Assembly (NCBI GenBank): GCA_039026975.1
Contig: JBCCLI010000210.1
Location: 1 to 11,151, forward strand
From: JBCBKZ01 sp039026975
GTDB taxonomy: Bacteria > Bacteroidota > Bacteroidia > J057
Reading direction: 5' to 3'
DNA length: 11,151 bases
The notes under the pieces are model-generated. The model made no database searches and was not told where the DNA came from. It worked only from the letters and a program-made list of their open reading frames with translations. This document shows, one piece after another, positions 1 through 6,288 of this stretch (within the stretch, counting starts at the first letter, position 1; every line of letters begins with the position of its first letter). A program made the position numbers and the translations under genes.

Positions 1-738
1 CCAGATCTAGAGAAGTTTCCTTCCCATCTGGATGGCCCTACCTCCATTCTTACGTTCAACAAAGAAATTATTAAAGCTACTTCAGAACAGGCGGTAGCCT
101 ATAAGCTGAACCTCGCCTTTTATGAATGCTTTGGAAAGCTGGGCTGGGAGATCCTGGAAGAGACCTTGGCACTTATCCCAGATCACTGCCTCAGCATCGC
201 AGATGCTAAGCGGGGGGATATAGGGAATACCTCCCGGAAGTATGCAGAGGCCTTCTTCAGTAACTACGATGTTGATTCCTTGACCATTGCACCTTATATG
301 GGAGAGGATTCTGTTGCGCCCTTTCTCACCTACCCGGACCGACTGGTCTTTTTACTAGGTCTTACTTCAAACGCTGGAGCTAGGAATTTCCAGTATTTAG
401 AATCTGAGGGCCAACCCCTTTACCAGCAAGTCATTAGCCAAGCTTATGAATGGGGGAAATCTTCCGCCAGCGAGCTAGGTTTTGTAGTAGGAGCTACACA
501 TCCTGAACAAATAGGCCGCATCCGGAAGCTAGTTCCTGACAGCTGGTTACTGGTTCCTGGAGTAGGGGCACAGGGAGGAGACTTGCATGCGGTCTGTCAA
601 GCGGCCCTGAATGATCAGGTCGGGATATTAATTAATTCCAGTAGGGGCATCATTTACGCCGGTAAGGGAATGGATTATGCCACTGATGCTCAAAAAGCAG
701 CCTTAGCCTTAACGGACCAAATGAAGTCCTATATTTAA
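1..738 (+). CDS. pyrF: Orotidine 5'-phosphate decarboxylase, type 2 (5' end missing)
   Basis: This enzyme catalyses the last step of de novo UMP synthesis, converting OMP to UMP and CO2 in the cytosol. Frame 1 is open from the first base, so the gene starts left of the window. The 245 visible residues cover all but roughly the first 25-30 of a type-2 PyrF (about 270 aa). The catalytic Asp-Lys-Asp signature DAKRGDIGNT is at visible residues 68-77. GLTSNAGARNFQ starts at 120, and the phosphate-binding PGVGAQGGD is at 186-194, followed by an SSRGI segment. A TTG at 166 is internal and is not the real start, because PyrF-like sequence (for example DLEKFPSHL) reads in frame upstream of it. One mild oddity is KLN at visible residues 34-36, where relatives usually have KPN; this could be natural variation. 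The stop is TAA, and no clear terminator follows directly. Confidence 0.96.
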   Translation, partial: PDLEKFPSHLDGPTSILTFNKEIIKATSEQAVAYKLNLAFYECFGKLGWEILEETLALIPDHCLSIADAKRGDIGNTSRKYAEAFFSNYDVDSLTIAPYMGEDSVAPFLTYPDRLVFLLGLTSNAGARNFQYLESEGQPLYQQVISQAYEWGKSSASELGFVVGATHPEQIGRIRKLVPDSWLLVPGVGAQGGDLHAVCQAALNDQVGILINSSRGIIYAGKGMDYATDAQKAALALTDQMKSYI

Positions 739-1349
739 GCGTAATTGTAGCTGTTATAAAAAATTAAAGAGTCATTCAAGATCGGCACACTTATTGCATT
801 TTGAGTACAAACGCAGTTCTATTAGACGTATAATCCGCTAATAGATTAATTTCAGACTTATTAAAATATTCCCTGACGCAAGTGCAACCAGTTGATATGA
901 ATCTGCTGAGATGGAATGATTATATGCTGATTATTACTGAGTAAACTAAGCGCAATTTAGAACAGATGATTTGGAAAACGTATTTCCCTTCTTTGCTCAA
1001 GGAATCCACTCTTGCCTCCCACACAGAAAAAAGTGATAGAATTATGATGAAGTCAGATGATATTATTACCTGGCCTATGCGCACAGAATGGGTTTAGGCT
1101 CAGTGCGTTCTGCTAGGGTATACACTTACCTTTCCTTTCTTGCTAAGTAAACGTGAACAGTTTGATATGTGGTTAGCTTAAGTCCCAATTTATCAGACGA
1201 GAGAAATTGACCTTTGTACGACCATAGTTATGGCAATCCTATAAAGTTTACGCTTTGCCATAAAAATGAATATTTAGGCCACAAAATTAGGTGTTTGAGT
1301 AGTAGTTTTGAGTTAGAGGATAGGTGTATAGGATCATTCTCCTGTATGC
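739..1349. other. Gene-poor intergenic region between convergent pyrF and the helical protein gene
   Basis: I can support no gene in these roughly 610 bases. The stretch is AT-rich with frequent stops in all frames. A short frame from 945 to 1081, continuing after one TAG to about 1172, resembles no family I know. A 74-codon TTG-started frame (1214-1438) overlaps the 3' end of the opposite gene and looks accidental. I see no tRNA-like GGTTCGAATCC motif, CRISPR repeat or insertion-sequence ends. The only clear structures are the stem-loop at 1319-1354 at the right border and a weak 7-bp inverted repeat (ATGGCAA 1230-1236 with TTGCCAT 1255-1261). The region is long for a compact genome, so it could hold a decayed gene or a small RNA, but nothing in it proves either. 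Confidence 0.5.
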
Positions 1350-1354
1350 CTATC
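1319..1354 (+). terminator. 15-bp stem-loop at the convergent gene end
   Basis: Arms 1319-1333 and 1340-1354 pair over 15 positions around a 6-nt loop. As plus-strand RNA, 12 pairs are Watson-Crick and three are G-U wobbles (1325:1348, 1326:1347, 1329:1344). As minus-strand RNA those three become C-A mismatches. The structure therefore favours a rightward transcript. The right arm overlaps the TAG stop of the minus-strand gene. No T-run follows on either strand, so a terminator role is only tentative; it could instead be a 3'-end stabiliser or part of a small RNA. Confidence 0.4.
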
Positions 1355-2879
1355 TGGCTTTCTGCCCCACCTCTTCTACCAGGAGTTGGTAATAAGATTT
1401 CTCTTCCAGTTTTGATTGAAGATAAATTTCGTAAATAATTACCTGGTTATCTCCTATCTCAGAATTATTAAATTCTGAAGTAAAGTTTTTATAAGCAGCT
1501 TTCAAAAACACCTTCTTATTTTCTATGGCTGCAGTATTCATCCTCATGACTATGTCCAGAAACTTCACTGCCTTGCTGTAAAAGTCATCTTTCAGAAAGT
1601 GCCGGAATACTTTCCGGATGTACTTATACCTTACTTCTGCAAATTTATAGTCCTTAGACTCATACGCGTTTACCACTTCAAAAATGAGAATGTAGAACCT
1701 CAGTTCTTCATCTAAGAAGGAGAAACCTTTATGGGTAGTGATCTTTTTCAAAACCTCCTTAGCCTTGGAAAAGAGTTCCTGGCTGAAATACTGATCTCCC
1801 AAGCTAATAAGTAAGTAGAGCTCACTAATTTCATTTTGAAGAATTTCTTTGTGGCTAAACGCTTCCTTGAGAATATCTCCTGCCGTATCCAGCTTACCCA
1901 ATAGCTTCAAGGTGTAGACATTTGACGTGTAGTAATAGAAGGCGAACTCATTGAAGTTCTGCTTCTTATACATTTTTACCTCTTCTTTCAGCAGGTTAAT
2001 GTCATTAATAGCTTCTTGTAGCTCTAATAATTTCTGTAGGGCATTAATTCTCCAGATTCGCATTAGGAGTCTGGTAGAGTGGTTGTCCTTTGAGAATAGC
2101 TTATTTCGCTCAAAATCCTCAAAGGTTTCTTTCACGTACTGCTCTAGCTCCCTGTAGGCAGATTTCTGAATGAGGATAGAAACTACGGCCTTCATGACCA
2201 TGATCTTTCCGGAAGCAGACTGAAAAATCCCTTTATGCTCTTCTAGCCTACTTTTAATATTCTCCAGGGACTCAATGACCGTCTGGCTCTTTTTACTTCT
2301 AGAGTAGTTACGCCTCATGAGTTGCTGGGTGACCATCCCTAGCACCTCACTGTTAGCGCGGAGAATATCTATTTTTTGGAGATTTTCTCTTCTTCTACCC
2401 AGGATTCTCTCTATGTCTATCTCAAAGTTAGTAGTAGTGGCCAGCTTGACCATTTCATCATAAATGACCTCCAGCACATTAAACTGGTCATGGGCCAGGG
2501 CTACTTTCTCAGCCTTTTTAAGGTTGTGGAAGGCCTCTCTGTACAATCCTCTTTCACGGAAAAGAATAGAAAGCTGAATGTTACTGTAGGACTCTATAGA
2601 GTTTTTATAGTTGAAATGGTAGAAAAGGAGGCTTTTTTCCAGGTTACTCAGAAGTTTATTCCGCAGCCGGTAATAGCTGTTTTTAGCTTTGGCTTGTGTG
2701 CTGCCATAGAATTGGGTGATAACATCTTCTTCTATCTCTTTAAACCCACCAGCTCGGATAGCATCAAATAGGACAAGGAGTTTTTTTTCCTCATCCGCTT
2801 TAAAACGATTGGAAAGAATCTTAAATCTTCTTACTTCGTCGCTAGTAAGGTTTTCAATGATGCGCTCGAGTATGTCCAA
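1350..2879 (-). CDS. Conserved-looking helical (TPR-like) protein, unknown function
   Basis: I do not recognise a named family. The 509-residue product is almost entirely predicted alpha-helix and rich in Lys, Glu, Leu and Phe. It has no signal peptide, membrane segment or catalytic motif that I can see. The N-terminal 110 residues (EVRRFKILSNRF, then SYYRLRNKLLSNLEKSL) look like a basic helical domain. The remainder resembles a degenerate TPR or alpha-solenoid scaffold, with segments such as RGLYREAFHNLKKAEKVA and ELFSKAKEVLKKI. The start is TTG at 2877-2879: an in-frame TAA lies only seven codons upstream, no ATG occurs until far inside the gene, and the sequence from this TTG reads as a coherent N-terminus. 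It faces pyrF tail to tail and is separated from yhhQ behind it by about 325 bp, so it is probably transcribed alone. It is probably a cytosolic scaffold or adaptor; that is inference from composition only. Confidence 0.85.
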   Translation of the reverse strand: MDILERIIENLTSDEVRRFKILSNRFKADEEKKLLVLFDAIRAGGFKEIEEDVITQFYGSTQAKAKNSYYRLRNKLLSNLEKSLLFYHFNYKNSIESYSNIQLSILFRERGLYREAFHNLKKAEKVALAHDQFNVLEVIYDEMVKLATTTNFEIDIERILGRRRENLQKIDILRANSEVLGMVTQQLMRRNYSRSKKSQTVIESLENIKSRLEEHKGIFQSASGKIMVMKAVVSILIQKSAYRELEQYVKETFEDFERNKLFSKDNHSTRLLMRIWRINALQKLLELQEAINDINLLKEEVKMYKKQNFNEFAFYYYTSNVYTLKLLGKLDTAGDILKEAFSHKEILQNEISELYLLISLGDQYFSQELFSKAKEVLKKITTHKGFSFLDEELRFYILIFEVVNAYESKDYKFAEVRYKYIRKVFRHFLKDDFYSKAVKFLDIVMRMNTAAIENKKVFLKAAYKNFTSEFNNSEIGDNQVIIYEIYLQSKLEEKSYYQLLVEEVGQKAR

Positions 2880-3204
2880 ATCTAGAAGCTGTCTTTAATG
2901 TTTGAATCTGGCTACCATAAAGGGGAGTTTAAAACGCATACCGCGGGTTAATCATGTCCCTTTCCTCCTCCGAAACACACGAAAATACATACAAAGCGTA
3001 GTAAAGTAAAGGGCCATGAGGTAATTGAAGGGAAATATAAAGTCCAGAACCACAAAAGGTTGCAGATTTCAACTGTTCCTTCCCTTGATTTTGCCTTATT
3101 CCGCTTTATCTGTTTTTCCAATAAACCGTAACTAAGTTACATTTTTTTTGGCGATAGACCGCCCAGATAGCTATTTCGATGTTTCGACCTAATCTATTGT
3201 AAGA
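2880..3204. other. Gene-free stretch upstream of the helical protein gene
   Basis: No coding frame here is convincing. The stretch should hold the promoter of the minus-strand helical protein gene, but I find no exact TAnnTTTG element. The nearest is TACGCTTTG on the minus strand (2992-3000), which has one extra base between TA and TTTG and no matching -33 element. It also contains a T8 run (3142-3149) next to a 4-bp GGCG/CGCC hairpin in the wrong order for a terminator on either strand, and the inverted repeat at the yhhQ stop. Confidence 0.5.
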
Positions 3205-3207
3205 TTA
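3190..3207 (-). terminator. Weak stem-loop over the yhhQ stop codon
   Basis: TAATCT (3190-3195) and AGATTA (3202-3207) form a perfect 6-bp inverted repeat around a 6-nt spacer. The second arm contains the TAA stop of yhhQ. The stem is AT-rich and no T-run follows on the minus strand, so it would be a poor intrinsic terminator. It may be incidental or act as a 3'-end structure. Confidence 0.25.
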
Positions 3208-3969
3208 TAGACTGGAATTAGCTGCTTTTTCCATCATCTCCTCTGCAAGGTCTTTTCCCAAATATGTGTCTATTAAGGCATGTAAGATATAGAGAGCAGG
3301 TGTCAGAATTACTGCTACAATGAACTTATAGAGGTAGTTAACAGTGCCTACTGCCAGAAAGAGTGAGAGGTCCCACTTAGGAGGTCCCAGAACGAAAGCA
3401 ATGTACAATACTACAAAGCTATCAATGAGCTGTGATACCAAGGTAGAACCAGTAGCGCGCAGCCAAATCTTGGAAGATCCAGTGAATTTTCTCAGGTACT
3501 GAAAAACGGTGACATCTACTAACTGACCTATCAGGAAGGCCACCATAGAGCCTGCTATGATCCATAGGCCTTGACCCAGCACATTAGAGAATGCTATCTG
3601 CATATCATCTACTCCCTTTTCTGTGTAGGAAGTAATCCACCAGGAGGCAGGCTCCAGTCCTATGGCACCATATACCATCATAAAGGCATAGGCTATGAGC
3701 ACTACTGCCAGATAAGAGAGTAGCCTAACCCCCTTTTTACCGTAATATTCATTGATGACATCTGTGAGGATAAATACCACTGGCCATAGTAATACCCCGG
3801 CAGTGAAGTTCAGAGAGCCTGCCTGGCCAAAGAGGTTCCAGTCAAGAGGCTGTATGCCTAGGGTGTCTTCCAGGGCAAAAATCTTCACACCAATAAACTC
3901 TGCTATAAGGGCATTGGCTATGAAGAACCCTCCTAGAATGATGAAGAGGATATTTTCTTTTTTAAACAT
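3205..3969 (-). CDS. yhhQ: Queuosine precursor transporter, YhhQ/DUF165 family
   Basis: This is an inner-membrane protein of the YhhQ (DUF165, formerly VUT) family. In E. coli, YhhQ imports the queuosine precursors preQ0 and preQ1 used for tRNA wobble-base modification. The 254-residue product has about six hydrophobic segments (roughly residues 8-30, 57-75, 82-104, 128-158, 172-195 and 203-232). Family motifs are TDVINEYYGKKG at 69-80 after the second segment, an IGQLVDVTVFQYLRK segment near 147-161, and LRATGSTLVSQLIDSF at 170-185. The start is ATG at 3967-3969, followed by a Lys-rich tip as is common at membrane-protein N-termini. It lies 61 nt downstream of rnz on the same strand and may share its transcript. 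A 14-bp palindrome sits 11-24 nt upstream of the start. I see no preQ1 riboswitch in the short leader. The exact substrate in this organism (preQ0, preQ1 or queuine) is not readable from sequence. Confidence 0.93.
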   Translation of the reverse strand: MFKKENILFIILGGFFIANALIAEFIGVKIFALEDTLGIQPLDWNLFGQAGSLNFTAGVLLWPVVFILTDVINEYYGKKGVRLLSYLAVVLIAYAFMMVYGAIGLEPASWWITSYTEKGVDDMQIAFSNVLGQGLWIIAGSMVAFLIGQLVDVTVFQYLRKFTGSSKIWLRATGSTLVSQLIDSFVVLYIAFVLGPPKWDLSLFLAVGTVNYLYKFIVAVILTPALYILHALIDTYLGKDLAEEMMEKAANSSL

Positions 3970-3979
3970 ACGAGAGCTT

Positions 3980-3993
3980 GAGGATTAATCCTC
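3980..3993. promoter_or_regulatory. Perfect 14-bp palindrome upstream of yhhQ
   Basis: GAGGATTAATCCTC is self-complementary over all 14 bases. It sits 11-24 nt before the yhhQ ATG, within the 61-nt gap after rnz. Continuous palindromes of this length can be operator half-sites read head to head. With no loop it could also fold only poorly as RNA. Its GAGG arms resemble a Shine-Dalgarno core but lie too far from the start to decide it. Function is unknown. Confidence 0.45.
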
Positions 3994-4030
3994 TAAGGTA
4001 GAGATATCCTGGGAATTGTAAAGGGTTTCC

Positions 4031-4954
4031 CTAGGAGAAATCTCTGACATGGAATACATGCCCTTCTCTAGCTAAGGCAGTGGTGGGAAAGACCGCCCTG
4101 GCTTCTTCCAGCAGAGGCTGTAAATCCTTATATCTGGCAGAGTAGTGCCCAAGTAATAGCCCTCCCACTTCTGCTTGTTTAGCTATTTTTCCTGCATCCT
4201 CTGCAGTACTATGGCAGGTAGCTATGGCTCTGTCCTTGAGACTAGTCAGAAAAGTAGCTTCATGGTAGAGTAAGCGCGTATGCCTGATATGGGCTATCAG
4301 CTCTTCATGATAGCAGGTATCAGAACAGTAAGCAAAAGATAAAGGAGGGTCTGGTTCCAGTAGCACTTCCTCCGGGGTTATGGTTCTCCCGTCCGGTAAG
4401 GAAATGGGATTTCCCTGTTTTAACAGGGGAAAATACTCATTCGGAATTTCCAGGGCCTTCGCCTTGTAAAAATCGAATTTGGGACGCTTGTTAATTTCTT
4501 CAAACCGGAATCCTCTACAAAAGATTTTATGCTCCAGTGGAAGAAGGCGAACCTGATACCTTTTGCGCTCATAAATGATCTCTCCCGGTTCAAACTCTTC
4601 TGTAGGGATAAATTCTAATGGATAATTTAGGTAACTCTGGGTCTGAGCAAAAATAAGATCCAAGACCTCCTGAAGACCGGACGGTCCAAAGAGTTTCAGT
4701 GGAGCTGTCCGCTCATACATGCTGAGTGTATTTAGCAGCCCAGGTAACCCTAGAATATGATCACCGTGAAGATGGGAAATGAAAATGGCGTCTAAACGAG
4801 CAAGCTTAATTCTGTATTTTAAGAGCTGCATCTGGGTACCTTCTCCACAATCTACCAAGTGGTGGCGGTCATTAATAGTGACTACCTGGGCAGATGGTAA
4901 GCGAGAGTGGGTAGGGATGGCAGAGCTAGTCCCTAAAATCTGTACTTGAAACAC
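4031..4954 (-). CDS. rnz: Ribonuclease Z (tRNA 3' endonuclease)
   Basis: RNase Z cuts the 3' trailer from tRNA precursors. It is a two-zinc metallo-beta-lactamase-fold enzyme that works as a dimer in the cytosol. All metal ligands expected from the B. subtilis enzyme are present: HLHGDH at residues 61-66 (H61, H63, D65, H66), H142 in LEHKIF, D212 in YCSDTCYH and H270 in GHYSARY. The HEAT motif at 231-234 and the CHST histidine H248 also fit. The length of 307 aa is usual for the short bacterial form. The region around 145-200, between H142 and D212, carries the extended insert usual in bacterial forms. The start is GTG at 4952-4954: an in-frame TAG lies two codons upstream, and the resulting N-terminus (QILGTSSAIPT) matches the family. 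It follows the STAS gene after a 26-nt gap, so the two are very likely co-transcribed, with yhhQ downstream. Confidence 0.96.
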   Translation of the reverse strand: MFQVQILGTSSAIPTHSRLPSAQVVTINDRHHLVDCGEGTQMQLLKYRIKLARLDAIFISHLHGDHILGLPGLLNTLSMYERTAPLKLFGPSGLQEVLDLIFAQTQSYLNYPLEFIPTEEFEPGEIIYERKRYQVRLLPLEHKIFCRGFRFEEINKRPKFDFYKAKALEIPNEYFPLLKQGNPISLPDGRTITPEEVLLEPDPPLSFAYCSDTCYHEELIAHIRHTRLLYHEATFLTSLKDRAIATCHSTAEDAGKIAKQAEVGGLLLGHYSARYKDLQPLLEEARAVFPTTALAREGHVFHVRDFS

Positions 4955-4980
4955 TAACTATACAATCTTAATGGGTGCGG

Positions 4981-5382
4981 TTATAAACTACTGGCCTCTG
5001 TTTGGTCTTGTTCCTCCGTATCTATTTCTCTTTCCAGTTCTAGCATGAAAATGGCTTCTCTAGCTTCATCTTCTGTAGGTAGAACGTACAAAGTATTCTC
5101 CAATTGGGAGATCTTAATAAGTTTTTCTATGTGTGAACTTATAGCACAAAGGATCAGACTCCCATTTACATCTCTACAGAGTCTGTTAGCAGTAAGAATG
5201 GCACTTAGACCAGAACTGTCTGTGTAGGATACCTGCTCCAGGTTAAGAATGATGTTCCTAACCCCTTTTGTATTTAGGAGAATGAATTCACTCTTTAGCG
5301 CAGGTGCTTTTATGGCATCTAACTTATCTTCCAGCAGTTTGATAACCGTGAATTTTTCCTCAATTTGTTTTTCAAACCTCAT
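4981..5382 (-). CDS. STAS-domain protein, anti-sigma factor antagonist-like
   Basis: This is a single STAS domain of the SpoIIAA/RsbV type, 133 residues from the ATG at 5380-5382. The switch motif YTDSSGLSAIL is at 53-63. By homology with SpoIIAA, the second serine (S57) would be the one phosphorylated by a partner kinase. An acidic tail (about 115-133, REIDTEEQDQTE) extends past the domain. A longer frame begins at a GTG at 5439, but I prefer the ATG because an exact -7 promoter element (5410-5417) lies inside that extension, and the domain starts at the ATG. Such proteins normally bind an anti-sigma or switch kinase, none of which is encoded here. Adjacency to rnz suggests co-expression. 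Whether it controls sigma activity or another partner switch in this lineage is unknown. Confidence 0.9.
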   Translation of the reverse strand: MRFEKQIEEKFTVIKLLEDKLDAIKAPALKSEFILLNTKGVRNIILNLEQVSYTDSSGLSAILTANRLCRDVNGSLILCAISSHIEKLIKISQLENTLYVLPTEDEAREAIFMLELEREIDTEEQDQTEASSL

Positions 5383-5409
5383 AGCACATCCGGTTTCTTT
5401 AAAAGTCAA

Positions 5410-5442
5410 CAAAGATACATAAACTTGTACCACAGGCACAAG
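5410..5442 (-). promoter_or_regulatory. Bacteroidota-type promoter of the STAS-rnz-yhhQ unit
   Basis: Read on the minus strand, TATCTTTG (5410-5417) is an exact match to the Bacteroidota -7 consensus TAnnTTTG. CTTG (5439-5442) lies 21 bp upstream, in the -33 position, where TTTG/TTG is expected. Transcription would begin near 5403-5405, giving a short leader of about 20 nt before the ATG at 5382. This also argues against the GTG start at 5439. Confidence 0.7.
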
Positions 5443-5452
5443 TCAAGCTTGA
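5443..5452. repeat. 10-bp palindrome next to the STAS promoter
   Basis: TCAAGCTTGA is a perfect palindrome that abuts the -33 element of the minus-strand promoter. That position would suit an operator for a regulator of the STAS unit or of the divergent peptidase operon. Palindromes this short also arise by chance. Confidence 0.35.
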
Positions 5453-5454
5453 GG

Positions 5455-5488
5455 GGATTGAAAGATTCTCAATCCTGAATCTTTTTTT
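5455..5488 (+). terminator. Two mutually exclusive hairpins, the second followed by a T-run
   Basis: Hairpin A pairs GGATTGA (5455-5461) with TCAATCC (5469-5475). Hairpin B pairs AAAGATTC (5461-5468) with GAATCTTT (5477-5484) over eight perfect pairs and an 8-nt loop, and runs directly into further T residues (T-run 5482-5488). The 3' arm of A is the loop of B, so they cannot form together. B has the shape of an intrinsic terminator for rightward transcription, about 50 nt before the ygjP-like gene. The arrangement resembles an attenuator or insulator, but no plus-strand promoter upstream is evident. Confidence 0.45.
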
Positions 5489-5521
5489 CACGTATGAATA
5501 TAGCATAAAGAATATAGAGCG

Positions 5522-5526
5522 GGAGG
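5522..5526 (+). promoter_or_regulatory. Strong Shine-Dalgarno site for the YgjP-like gene
   Basis: GGAGG lies nine bases before the ATG at 5536. It fixes the start of this gene and is noteworthy because Bacteroidota genes mostly lack clear Shine-Dalgarno sequences, as do its neighbours here. Confidence 0.6.
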
Positions 5527-5535
5527 AAGACAGGT

Positions 5536-6264
5536 ATGGAATATCTGACAATTAATACACAAAAGATCCCTTACGTGTTAAAGCGGGCTGAGAAAAAATA
5601 CCGAGTTAGTATTCGGTTTGCGAAAGATTCTCAGTTGTTAGTGGTAGAAAGTCCTGATGGTACGCTTACGAGAGAGGTGCAGCATTTTATAGAGTCAAAA
5701 TCTGCATGGATAAGTAGGCAGTACCAACGTAGAAAAGCCTATCATCAGCAGCGAAAGGCATTTTGGGATACGCTTAAAAATAAGAGAGAGCTGCCTTACC
5801 TCGGAGAAAGCCACAAGCTACGCTTCCAGAAAGCTAAGAAATCCCGGGTAGAATATACCCCAGGACAACTCACCATCTACACTAGGGAAAAAGATCTTCA
5901 GTATGGAGAAAAGGCCATACTGAAATCAGCTTTAATAGCCAGGGCCAAGGTTGAATTCCCACAACTAACCCACAGATGGGCTACTATTACCCAGTCGGAG
6001 GTGAAAGCAGTAAAGGTCAAGAACCAGACTACCCGCTGGGGAAGCTGTAGTACCTTGCATAATGTAAACCTGAATTGGCATCTCATCTTCCTGCCTCAGG
6101 TGTTAGTAGAATATGTCATAATACATGAGCTTATGCATTTGAGGGAGATGAACCATAGTGCGGCCTTTTGGAATCATGTGGCTACCTACTGCCCTGACTA
6201 TAAAAGACTGGATAAGGAAGTGGATACCTATCTCTGGGTTATAGGTATTCTGGAAGGAAAGTAA
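5536..6264 (+). CDS. YgjP-like (DUF45/WLM) zinc metallopeptidase
   Basis: This is a cytosolic protein of the YgjP/DUF45 family, related to SprT and WLM metallopeptidases. The zinc-binding HELMH is at residues 197-201, with a third ligand probably H207 in MNHSAAFW. The family signature TRWGSC is at 166-171, followed by VNLNWHLIFLP at 177-187. The N-terminal half (1-160) is a basic beta-rich and helical region usual for the family. At 242 residues it is full length. No signal peptide or membrane segment is present. The real substrates of this family are poorly known; related SprT-type proteins act on DNA-protein crosslinks, but I would not transfer that role. It is the first gene of a tight five-gene rightward unit and has an unusually good ribosome binding site. 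The pseudouridine synthase follows after 24 nt. Confidence 0.93.
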   Translation: MEYLTINTQKIPYVLKRAEKKYRVSIRFAKDSQLLVVESPDGTLTREVQHFIESKSAWISRQYQRRKAYHQQRKAFWDTLKNKRELPYLGESHKLRFQKAKKSRVEYTPGQLTIYTREKDLQYGEKAILKSALIARAKVEFPQLTHRWATITQSEVKAVKVKNQTTRWGSCSTLHNVNLNWHLIFLPQVLVEYVIIHELMHLREMNHSAAFWNHVATYCPDYKRLDKEVDTYLWVIGILEGK

Positions 6265-6288
6265 GGTGTTACAATAGAAAATTAGTCC

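Noticed and set aside
945..1172. Possible decayed gene with one in-frame TAG
   Set aside because: The translation resembles no known protein, and the open stretch is short enough to occur by chance.
1282..1289. Exact TAATTTTG element on the minus strand
   Set aside because: No -33 element lies 19-21 bp upstream, and no gene follows on that strand before pyrF's 3' end.
1214..1438. 74-codon plus-strand frame with a TTG start
   Set aside because: It overlaps the 3' end of the opposite 509-aa gene, shows no family resemblance, and runs through the 1319-1354 stem-loop.
2376..2898. Open frames on the plus strand antisense to the helical protein gene
   Set aside because: They are Ser- and Phe-rich mirror translations of a Lys/Glu-rich gene and have no independent support.
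2992..3000. Promoter-like TACGCTTTG on the minus strand
   Set aside because: One extra base separates TA from TTTG and there is no -33 partner at the expected distance.
3142..3163. GGCG/CGCC hairpin next to a T8 run, suggestive of a terminator
   Set aside because: The T-run precedes the hairpin on the plus strand, and on the minus strand the hairpin is followed by A residues, so neither direction gives a terminator.
3970..4030. preQ1 riboswitch upstream of yhhQ
   Set aside because: The 61-nt gap lacks the conserved preQ1-I core and A-rich tail.
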